Assembly (NCBI GenBank): GCA_002238665.1
Contig: MPMU01000002.1
Coordinates: 1-64,000 of the forward strand
DNA: 64,000 nt
Source: Gammaproteobacteria bacterium bin55
Lineage (GTDB): Bacteria; Pseudomonadota; Gammaproteobacteria; Pseudomonadales; Azotimanducaceae
Reading direction: 5' to 3'
Shown: positions 10,973-19,329 of the stretch, piece after piece
How positions within the stretch are numbered: position 1 is the first letter of the stretch
Layout: each line of letters opens with the position of its first letter
The notes under the pieces: generated by a model
The model's input: the letters and a program-made list of their open reading frames with translations, nothing else
What the model was told of the DNA's origin: nothing
The model's database searches: none
Position numbers and translations under genes: made by a program

Positions 10973-11033
10973 AACAGATTTCTACACTGGGTGTCTAACC
11001 CTAAACAAGACTGAACAAACTTAGGAGTCTGCT

Positions 11034-11468
11034 ATTTCATTTCTACCAGGTGATATTGTCTCAAGACGAAAAGGTGTCGTCATGCATCGTGGGATCGTGC
11101 TTGAAGATGGTCGAGTTCTCCACAATACGCCACTCGCAGGTGAGCACGTATCTTCCTTAGAACAATTTAGCAAGGGAAAGACTGTTCGAAGACATGCTCT
11201 GCCGAAGCCACAACGTGACCAAATTCTCAAGAATGCAACAAAAAAACAACATACAGGTTATAGGAATTACAACCTATTTACCAACAACTGTGAGCACTTG
11301 GTGACAAGCGCTAAAGATCTAAAACCGCGGTCTCCTCAACTCGGTAGTTTCCTTGCTGGTGCTGGACTTGCAGTCGCAGTTCTCGCGGTCACCAGGCACC
11401 CTGGGTGGGCCTTGACATCTTTCTATGCCGGTAAGACGGTCTATCGCAAATTCACAGGAGAGCTGTAG
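11034..11468 (+). CDS. LRAT-like domain protein; probable non-canonical AUU start
   Basis: Reading upstream of the tracked ATG (11082) gives I/M-SFLPGDIVSRRKGVVMHRGIVLEDGRVLHNTP and NNCEHLV (LRAT H-box and NCEH motifs). In-frame TAG at 11022; AGGAG at 11023-11027 lies 6 nt before ATT at 11034; no ATG/GTG/TTG in frame between the stop and 11082. Confidence 0.7.
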   Translation: MSFLPGDIVSRRKGVVMHRGIVLEDGRVLHNTPLAGEHVSSLEQFSKGKTVRRHALPKPQRDQILKNATKKQHTGYRNYNLFTNNCEHLVTSAKDLKPRSPQLGSFLAGAGLAVAVLAVTRHPGWALTSFYAGKTVYRKFTGEL

Positions 11469-12151
11469 TCAAGAGCCTCAGCGAAATCCTGAGGTACTGG
11501 TGCAGAAATAGATTTGCTCAGTTGTGGAATGCAAATTTTGTGGGCATGTAGTGCTAACCGCTTCCAGGATTGTACAGGCGAATTAGTAGAACCGTATAGA
11601 TGATCTCCGACAATAGCGTGTCCGATCCACGATAGGTGTACGCGTATCTGATGCGTTCTTCCCGTTTTGGGCTGACATACCAACATCGAACGGTCCGGAC
11701 CCTGCCTGAATAGTCGCGCTTCCGTCACGCTTTCAAGACCTTGATCCGTTTGGATCAACCAACCCTCCACAGAAGGTCGAATTTCCTCTCTCAATCCGGC
11801 CACTCGATATCGACTTTTCCTACCTGCTTTAAGAGGCAGATCAATTTTCAGCGTTCTACCTCCCGGAAAGTGACCGGCGACCACACACAGATAGTGCTTA
11901 GTGACTTTCCTCGTGGCAAAAGCCTTGGATAACTCACTTTGACTTGCGCGGTTCTTCGCAACTATCATCACTCCACTGGTGAACTTATCCAGTCGGTGAA
12001 CTAATCTCGCACCTCTAAATTGTTGTTTGATCTGATCAAAAAAATTACTCGCACCAGACCTGTCACGAAGCACGCTGATACCACTCGGCTTATCTAGAGC
12101 AACAAGTTCAGAATTCTCAAAGAGAACTTTCATCAACGATGCGTCACCCAA
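11441..12151 (-). CDS. RluA-family RNA pseudouridine synthase
   Basis: ARLVHRLDKFTSGVMIVAKN, KTGRTHQIRVHLSWIGHAIVGDHLYG. Confidence 0.93.
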   Translation of the reverse strand: MGDASLMKVLFENSELVALDKPSGISVLRDRSGASNFFDQIKQQFRGARLVHRLDKFTSGVMIVAKNRASQSELSKAFATRKVTKHYLCVVAGHFPGGRTLKIDLPLKAGRKSRYRVAGLREEIRPSVEGWLIQTDQGLESVTEARLFRQGPDRSMLVCQPKTGRTHQIRVHLSWIGHAIVGDHLYGSTNSPVQSWKRLALHAHKICIPQLSKSISAPVPQDFAEALDYSSPVNLR

Positions 12152-12162
12152 AAGGATGCCCT

Positions 12163-13314
12163 TTACCTTTCATTTGCTAACGTATCAGCGAATTTGATGA
12201 ACTCATCTCTTAAAGTCAACGTTTTTTCCAGGTCTACGTTGTCGGGATACCGGTCACTCGGATGATGGAATAGACGATTACTGCCCAATATTGAGAAAAA
12301 TGCTCCACCACCATCAAATATGTTCCGAGCTTCTCCACCAGGTCGTTGACCAAAAGGTGTTACCGAGTCCGGTTGAAACCGTTCTTTACCCATTTTGAGA
12401 AGCTGACGGCAAGATGCTTGAATCCGGACCTGGCTACCAACAGCAGAAAAATTGGCACCAAGATGAAACCAGATATGCGCTTCACTGAGATAGCTTGGAT
12501 TTGCCTTGATAAAGTGGTCGAGTCCGACATGTCCAAGTTCATGTCCCGTATTTGCGGTGAATATCACGCTTCTCCATGGCTGATTCTCCGCAAAATGTCT
12601 CATTGCCTCGAGCCATAGCGTAATACCACCACATCGTTCAGCGGTACTGGTCCACCAGCTACTTTTCGGTGTCATGATTACCACAGGTGCCAAAGCTCTG
12701 GGTTTTTTACCTTTAATGATGGTCTGAACATTCCCTGCCTTCACCAAATTCACATTGAAATGAACATTTAGAGTTGCAGGTCTGTGCTTTAAAGCGGCTT
12801 CTAACAACCAAGTCTTGTGTTTATTGTCAACTTGCAGCACTGGAACACCATATGGAGCTGTGTATTCGTCTGCATTGAGAAGCCCAATGCCAGGAGAATC
12901 CATCTTTGAGATCGCCACAATGCCTACGACCTTTGGATTCGTTCTTTGCTCCATCAGCAGTCTTGTATCAGGATCGCCTCCAGTACTCAAAAACTCTCCA
13001 ACTGTAATGCCGGTACCCTCCGACATTGGAGACAGTTTGGTAGTGGTACCCCATCTGCCAGTGATACCTCCATCAAAAAATGGAACACCCTCAACTTTCT
13101 CTCCAGCAATCTCGATACTACACAGCACAGGAGTTCGCCTTGGAAAATCGAATTCATCGACCAATGCTGTCAGACCAACGGACTCAATTTCGTCAGCTAA
13201 CCAAGCTGATGTTTGGTTATCGCCGGGTGTCGCAGTCCTATGGTCAGATTGGCTATCCCAAGTGGAAATATCCGAGATGACTCGCTCTCGAACTCTCGAT
13301 GTACTAGATACCAC
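12163..13314 (-). CDS. M28-like peptidase
   Basis: RTATPGDNQTSAWLADEIESVGL, SVIFTANTGHELGHVGLDHF, LFHHPSDRYPDNVDLE resemble an M28 aminopeptidase-like fold. Confidence 0.6.
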   Translation of the reverse strand: MVSSTSRVRERVISDISTWDSQSDHRTATPGDNQTSAWLADEIESVGLTALVDEFDFPRRTPVLCSIEIAGEKVEGVPFFDGGITGRWGTTTKLSPMSEGTGITVGEFLSTGGDPDTRLLMEQRTNPKVVGIVAISKMDSPGIGLLNADEYTAPYGVPVLQVDNKHKTWLLEAALKHRPATLNVHFNVNLVKAGNVQTIIKGKKPRALAPVVIMTPKSSWWTSTAERCGGITLWLEAMRHFAENQPWRSVIFTANTGHELGHVGLDHFIKANPSYLSEAHIWFHLGANFSAVGSQVRIQASCRQLLKMGKERFQPDSVTPFGQRPGGEARNIFDGGGAFFSILGSNRLFHHPSDRYPDNVDLEKTLTLRDEFIKFADTLANER

Positions 13315-13836
13315 TTAAATCCTCATTGATCATCTTTCTGTTGGAAACAAACTAGAGAGAAAAATACTCCCAGCTTTTCTTTCAAAATTCACTCGCCAAG
13401 TAACCCGGTAATTACACACTTCTATGTGCACCAGATAGTAACCTCAAAATGTCCATTACCCGAGGAATATTTCCACCGACCTGTTGTACGGATTCGAAAG
13501 GTCTTGGTTTCCATAAGGCCACAATGTCACCTTCAAAAATGACAATTCCCGTCACTGAGTCAACCAATTTGTCTGATTCTTTCTTCGCATGATAGTCACT
13601 CCCATTGCATAAAACTAAACGTATTTACAGTTTAGTTAAATTCTAAGCTTTTGTCTATACGTATATACATTCTAATTTCCATTTCCGTCTGATTAAATAT
13701 TGAACACGCTCGTTCTTGATGTACGGATTACACAACCTGCCTGGAAGATTGCTTCTCAAGTAAGCATCCTAACTGAGAGCCATTGGTCTCTAGATTTCAG
13801 ATTGAAAATTACCTATTTCCCTGCCTTCATCGACAA

Positions 13837-15108
13837 CTACCACCCAAGTCCTTGTGATATTTGGGCATAGCTCGTGAGCGGTACAGCACACATCTTATCC
13901 CAGTCCTTCTTGTCAATGACGGGGCTTTTCAGCAAAGCCAGCATTTCGTCAAATCTAGCAAGAGCGTCACAATCTACCCGATCAGGATGTGCTGCCATAG
14001 AGCGTTTCGCCCATACACTCTCCCTGGCAAAGCGCCAGAAGTCACTGTCATAGTCGGACCCGCATGAATAGTGCCATCCGACGAACAATCCATATCTGAG
14101 CACCGTATTTATAAGAAAACGATTGACCACGGGCGCGTCACGTTCTAAGTGTTCTTTGGATCGATTGAGACGTATATGTAAAACCATGCCGATCTGCAAC
14201 TGTGCTGAAACGATGGCTGTCGCTTCAAGAGGCTCCATGAAGGCGGCCGCATTACCGATACGGGCTATAGCGCCATCAAAAATCTGTCGGTGCACGAAAT
14301 TAGGAAACGAAAGTACCGCGCGCTGTTCAAATGATTGAACGTTCTCAAGATCTAATAACTCATCGAAATCGGATTCGACTTTTTCTTGACTAGATATGTC
14401 ACGGTTAAAAATGTAACCGTATGAAGTATGCGAGGTAAGTGGAATCACAAAGACCCAACCATATGGTCGGGCAACAGCTCGCGTGTAAGTATGCTGAAGG
14501 TTAGGTCCATCCGTTGCTTCGAGGATTGCTGGACAACGCCGAATTATTGCTGTATTAGTGGGAATGAATGAAATATCGATATGTTGCTGGTCTTCAATCT
14601 CTCTCGGAAAACCACGCGCATCAAAGACCAGGTCGTAATGCTCAGAAGGATGATTCTCAAACTCCACCTCTGCACCGTCAGCTAACCTTTGGATATTGAC
14701 AACCTTTGCGTCTATATGTTTTGCAGTTGTGCTGTTTTGTAACAGATCACCTAATAAATCAGCGGACAAGTGATAGGCATAGGACACTTGCTGTGGTGTG
14801 AAATAGTGGATGAAGTTCTGCTTAATTTGCCCCCAGCCTTCAAATGCCACTCCATACTTTCGAGTGCCTCTAATGCTTTGCTGTATTTCTTCGTGGGGAA
14901 GGCCTGTCAATTGATGTAGTTCTTGAACTAGGCTTGGCCAACTTCCTTCTCCTACCCCTATCACCGGAATTCGAGAATCGTAGATCTGATGTAGCTCGTA
15001 ATCATCACCAGAAAGTTGATGTGAAACGCTTGATGCTGCAAGAGCACCAGCGGTGCCCCGACCAACCACGGCAATGCGATTTAGTGATTTTCTACCTGGC
15101 TGAATCAT
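13837..15108 (-). CDS. Flavin-dependent tryptophan halogenase-like enzyme
   Basis: VVGRGTAGALAAS FAD motif; GVGEGSWPSL; TRKYGVAFEGWG (catalytic-Lys region); ARPYGWVFVIPL (degenerate WxWxIP); GNAAAFMEPLEATAIVSAQL (catalytic-Glu region). Confidence 0.88.
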   Translation of the reverse strand: MIQPGRKSLNRIAVVGRGTAGALAASSVSHQLSGDDYELHQIYDSRIPVIGVGEGSWPSLVQELHQLTGLPHEEIQQSIRGTRKYGVAFEGWGQIKQNFIHYFTPQQVSYAYHLSADLLGDLLQNSTTAKHIDAKVVNIQRLADGAEVEFENHPSEHYDLVFDARGFPREIEDQQHIDISFIPTNTAIIRRCPAILEATDGPNLQHTYTRAVARPYGWVFVIPLTSHTSYGYIFNRDISSQEKVESDFDELLDLENVQSFEQRAVLSFPNFVHRQIFDGAIARIGNAAAFMEPLEATAIVSAQLQIGMVLHIRLNRSKEHLERDAPVVNRFLINTVLRYGLFVGWHYSCGSDYDSDFWRFARESVWAKRSMAAHPDRVDCDALARFDEMLALLKSPVIDKKDWDKMCAVPLTSYAQISQGLGW

Positions 15109-15465
15109 GTCATTGCACAACCTCTCATATGCTCAATTAGAGCTATTTTTAGTCTACAAGATGGGCTGATTCCCAAGATCAGCCCGGTAGTTTTATACGT
15201 GTCTTACATCAAAGAGGTCTGCTACATTCGAGCATAAACCCATGGAATTTACGATTAGTTTGCGCCTACTTACAGGACCACTACGCCAAGACTCGAGAAT
15301 CCATGCGCTACAGCGATCGTTCACATCTCAAAGTGATCCCGCCAATTTCTCACACGACAATCTCGTGGCCAACCACCGAAAATAGCTTGGATCATTTTGT
15401 AAGATTAACAGTATCGTGTTGATACATCACGAAACTCTGTACATTTGGCAAAGAGGAGTTAATTA

Positions 15466-15717
15466 GTGAGAAGTGGCGATCAGATGCTTCAACAAATCGT
15501 TGAAAAGTCAGCGATAGACGAAGATTTCAGAAAGGCTCTACTAGCAGATCCAAAATCCACAATCAGTGAGGAATTAGGAATTACGATTCCTGAATCTATG
15601 ACGATCGAGGTTCACGAAAGTGACATGCAAACCGTTCACTTGGCGTTGCCTCCTGATCCCAATATCACAGAAGAACAGCTGGAAGCTATTTCAGCAGGTC
15701 TTTGTTGCTGTTGGTAA
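15466..15717 (+). CDS. NHLP-family (nitrile-hydratase-like leader) RiPP precursor, putative core LCCCW
   Basis: GTG start with AGGAG 7 nt upstream; leader MLQQIVEKSAIDEDFRKALLADPKSTISEELGITIPESMTIEVHESDMQTVHLALPPDPNITEEQLEAISAG followed by LCCCW. Confidence 0.92.
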   Translation: MRSGDQMLQQIVEKSAIDEDFRKALLADPKSTISEELGITIPESMTIEVHESDMQTVHLALPPDPNITEEQLEAISAGLCCCW

Positions 15718-15804
15718 TACTTAGTGCGAGGCTACAGCTGAAGGTAAGAGTTCTGCTAGAGCTTAAGCACAGTCAGAAGTATTTTTCACGTAGCACTGTC
15801 ACTA

Positions 15805-15831
15805 TCACCCCATAGGGGTGAGGGGGTTTTT
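15805..15831 (+). terminator. Rho-independent terminator downstream of the precursor
   Basis: TCACCCC-ATA-GGGGTGA perfect 7-bp stem followed by GGGGGTTTTT. Confidence 0.85.
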
Positions 15832-15846
15832 GTATGTGCTCACATA

Positions 15847-16965
15847 CTAAAGACCGGCAGAGAGCACCAGGAACACATACGCTTTAACTTTCTGTAGGTA
15901 TCCATCTTCTACAACCAGCTTGATGTGGTGGATTCCTTGCAACAGTACATAACGCGTTGACTTTGCAAAAAGCACAGTTGGTTTAGATACCCATTTTGCT
16001 AGTTGTTCCAGCTTGTCTGGAACCACGATAGCCTCTTGACTAAGAGCTTTCAAGAAAGGCTCCCAGTCCGTTAAACCGTCCAGCCAGTAACGGGAGTCTT
16101 TCGTGTAGCGTTGTTTGACTATTAGAGTCAATCCCAACGTGGGTCCCAAGCCGTGCGACTGTACATCAATGTTTATTCCAGTCCTCTCGATGTTTGCACG
16201 TTTCCTAAATTGATCAATCACGGAATCCACAACTGATACTTCGCCGGGCCAATTGGTTTGGTGTAGATATGTCCCTAGTTGTTGCTGTGTTTTAAACCCC
16301 ATGATCGCTAAGCGTATAGATCGGCTACGGGAAGGAAAAACTCCAAACGAATCCATACGAGTGTCAGCAGGTTGCATCAAATAAGCCTGTTCGACGTTTA
16401 GCCGTTCTTCTTCGTTCTCTTCCCATCCCACACAAGAAACAAGTGCATCCACGACCGTGGTCACGTCTTCACCCTGAACGTTTGCACCGAGGATAGGACG
16501 TTCACCTGGTCGTAAAAACATTCCAGGCTGAGAAATGGCATCGCTTGCGCCACTTCCAATGTCGTATTCCAACATTACCTTGGGTCCGACAATATCCTCT
16601 AAGGTTGAGTCATTCGCTCCCATCTCAGCGAACAGTCGCAGAATAGAAGAAACTGTCGAATCAGAGTGTTTATTTCTTGTATTTAGTTGATTCTGAAAGT
16701 AATCCTCAGTTTTCGTACCACGAGCCAGAGATACACCCAAGTCCGCTATCGGTTCACTGTCGTGCAAAGGTAATTCAAACCCAAAAGGAAGAGCTGCTGA
16801 CTCTATCGGTAGATTGGTTGCGCACCGCAGAATGTTCTGCCAATTAGATTCTCCTATAAGGGTTGGTGAAATCCTATCTCGAAATTGAGTTAGTAGATCT
16901 GCCATGCTTAGACCTTCATTGGAAAGATGGCGTTGTGTTTGAGCAATTGCCTCGTCAATTTCCAC
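15847..16965 (-). CDS. Uncharacterised 372-aa protein of the RiPP operon
   Basis: Long ORF directly downstream of the YcaO gene in the same operon; no confidently recognised family. Confidence 0.8.
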   Translation of the reverse strand: MEIDEAIAQTQRHLSNEGLSMADLLTQFRDRISPTLIGESNWQNILRCATNLPIESAALPFGFELPLHDSEPIADLGVSLARGTKTEDYFQNQLNTRNKHSDSTVSSILRLFAEMGANDSTLEDIVGPKVMLEYDIGSGASDAISQPGMFLRPGERPILGANVQGEDVTTVVDALVSCVGWEENEEERLNVEQAYLMQPADTRMDSFGVFPSRSRSIRLAIMGFKTQQQLGTYLHQTNWPGEVSVVDSVIDQFRKRANIERTGINIDVQSHGLGPTLGLTLIVKQRYTKDSRYWLDGLTDWEPFLKALSQEAIVVPDKLEQLAKWVSKPTVLFAKSTRYVLLQGIHHIKLVVEDGYLQKVKAYVFLVLSAGL

Positions 16966-16974
16966 CGTGTGTCC

Positions 16975-19329
16975 TCAAGCTATCACCGGAACAGGATTCA
17001 ATTCGGATTCTTTGAGACATTGCTCCAATTTTCCTAACTGGACCGGCACCTCGTATAACCGTCCAGGTGCAAATCTCGCCCAAAAGTGCCGCATCCCAGG
17101 CGCCACAACGCGCACGACCGGTAGACCCACATCCGGCCTAGTCTGGTCCAACACCAAAAATTCCAATCCCTTGTCTTCTAGCTTTGATCGGACATACTCG
17201 ACTTCGTCTCTTGTGTCTTCAAACTCAACTATTCCATAGCTTGAAGTCGGTCGAATATCGTCGTCGGTTGCAGGTGCTAACCATGCACAATCTTCAAGAC
17301 GTGTTTTTTCCCACCAATTGAGGGTAAATGGATCATCAATCTTCGGTTGATTGTTGCCACGGTTTGAGGTCGGTAGCCAACTCAGACACTGGTTTAATTC
17401 ACACACAGCTCGAAGAGCTGCAATTCGAGGTTCTATGTGAGTACCAGCGCCGTAAATGATGTCGTCAGTAGGTGCATCAAGCCTACGTGAAATAGCCACA
17501 AACGTTGGAATTTCTAAATCCGACGTGATATCGAGTAACCATAAATCTCGTTCACGCTGTCGATAGTAATCGGATGCTGATCCTAGATAGTTGTCGTCAA
17601 ACATCGTTAGATCAACAGCTGGGACCTTAAGTTGGTTGTACCACCATATCGCGAACGCATCTCTCTCAATGAGCTCGTACGTTCCTTGCAAGATTGCTTC
17701 CTCAATGGTGTTTCCGGCAGCACACCCGTTTGAATCTGCAATCAAATCATTGGGGCCACGTAATTCCGCAGGCATACTGTAGAGCATCGATGTCGGCAGA
17801 TATCGATGACGCTGCTGCGTGAATGACCATAATGGGGTCCAGTTTGTCTCTACTTCATTGTCAAATCGGGCAGGAACAACGTTGTAAGGGTGCCCTTGTT
17901 CATTGAGGTAATCCGCGCGTTGAAGTTGATTGTCACTAAACAATTGCACTTCATTCGGATGGACCGCATCGCCGGTGGCGGCAAATTGCTTAAACGACTT
18001 GCGAAGTCGAATCTCACTGCCTTGAAGAGAGCCTGAATATCGTTCCAGACCCTCGCAAAGTGCACTTGTCTCAGATTGTTGTCGAGTGCTACCTTTTCCA
18101 GCACTTTTACTACGCAGGCTTCGCCGTAAAGACTTCAAACTCTGACTAGGCATCCCATAGTTGCTACCGGCCCAGTAGACATGTAACCAAGAATCAGATT
18201 GCTCGCTAGTTCGGGACAGCCAACTTATAACACCACTAATTGGACTCACTAAATGACGATACTTAGCAAGAGTTTCTTCTGGCGCGACACTGCGCACCCC
18301 TTCCCCATTCTGAGGATTCTTAGGGCTTGATTTAAGGTTCAATGGAACCGGAGTTCGATCGGGACGATATAGGTTCATGTCACCACACGTTGGACATTGA
18401 GGCCGACGCATTACCCAATGACGGTTAGTCTCTAGCGTCTTTGCATTGACGGTAACAGCATGTTGGTGGATAGTAGAGTGTTTTTCTAACACCAACCACT
18501 TGGCAATTTCGCTTGCGACACACGCATAGATTGCATGACGAAAAGCTGAATCAGAAGCGAATGGTTTGAATATTGATTGCGGCGTACCGACGTGTCGTAG
18601 AAAACTGCGGATTTCTTGATGGCTACGCAGTCGAGAACTAAGACAATCCCAACATGGCCCAGTCTCATCCGACCGAAAAATAGGTCCAAAAAGAGGTTCA
18701 ATACCTAGTGACTGAACCAGCATCCACGCTGATTTACGTTGAAGATGTCGTCGATTAATCTCGTCGAACGACTCATCAAGATAGTCGTCACAAACAATGA
18801 CTGCTAAATCCGCTTTAGCGGTTGTGATATTGATACCAGATCCATTTAGGTATCCAGCAAGTTCTTCTGGTGCTTCCTGGACACATACTTGGGATTTTTT
18901 GAGCTGCTGCTCCGCCCAACGCGGTGAAGCACCTAGTCCGGACCAATAAGCAGCTCGGGAGTGATCCATCTTGTAGTCTGCGGATACTAAGTAACCTTTG
19001 GTCGAGAGAGAAACAATGGTGGTGAGCACGTTGGAGAAGCCGTGCGTTGTACTCAATCTCTGTACGATGCTATCCAACGGGTGGTTGCCGTCTAAAAGGG
19101 GCAATAAATCTGTGTACAGTTTGCCTTTGAGCAGAGTATTAAAGGTTTCCGAAACCAACAAAGTCTGTTGGTCACCAATATCATGGCTTTGAAGATGTGG
19201 AACAAGAATCGGCACCTTGACCAGACCTTGGTCTTCTGGTGTCGTAAAGACTAACAGTCCTTGCTGAGGCCGAGAGACAGAATCCGCTTGATTTTGCTCG
19301 GTCGAGATGGATTTTGCAACTTGATTCAT
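16975..19329 (-). CDS. Fused TOMM cyclodehydratase: E1-like/RRE-containing N-terminus plus YcaO domain
   Basis: Two Cys pairs (CWDC, CPTC) in the N-terminal half; YcaO motifs SETSALCEGLERYSG and SNGCAAGNTIEEAILQGTYELIERDAFAIWWYNQL; C-terminus NPVPVIA. Confidence 0.93.
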   Translation of the reverse strand: MNQVAKSISTEQNQADSVSRPQQGLLVFTTPEDQGLVKVPILVPHLQSHDIGDQQTLLVSETFNTLLKGKLYTDLLPLLDGNHPLDSIVQRLSTTHGFSNVLTTIVSLSTKGYLVSADYKMDHSRAAYWSGLGASPRWAEQQLKKSQVCVQEAPEELAGYLNGSGINITTAKADLAVIVCDDYLDESFDEINRRHLQRKSAWMLVQSLGIEPLFGPIFRSDETGPCWDCLSSRLRSHQEIRSFLRHVGTPQSIFKPFASDSAFRHAIYACVASEIAKWLVLEKHSTIHQHAVTVNAKTLETNRHWVMRRPQCPTCGDMNLYRPDRTPVPLNLKSSPKNPQNGEGVRSVAPEETLAKYRHLVSPISGVISWLSRTSEQSDSWLHVYWAGSNYGMPSQSLKSLRRSLRSKSAGKGSTRQQSETSALCEGLERYSGSLQGSEIRLRKSFKQFAATGDAVHPNEVQLFSDNQLQRADYLNEQGHPYNVVPARFDNEVETNWTPLWSFTQQRHRYLPTSMLYSMPAELRGPNDLIADSNGCAAGNTIEEAILQGTYELIERDAFAIWWYNQLKVPAVDLTMFDDNYLGSASDYYRQRERDLWLLDITSDLEIPTFVAISRRLDAPTDDIIYGAGTHIEPRIAALRAVCELNQCLSWLPTSNRGNNQPKIDDPFTLNWWEKTRLEDCAWLAPATDDDIRPTSSYGIVEFEDTRDEVEYVRSKLEDKGLEFLVLDQTRPDVGLPVVRVVAPGMRHFWARFAPGRLYEVPVQLGKLEQCLKESELNPVPVIA

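Noticed and set aside
12815-13318. 167-aa plus-strand ORF antisense to the M28-like gene
   Set aside because: Shadow ORF; the minus-strand frame carries recognisable peptidase motifs.
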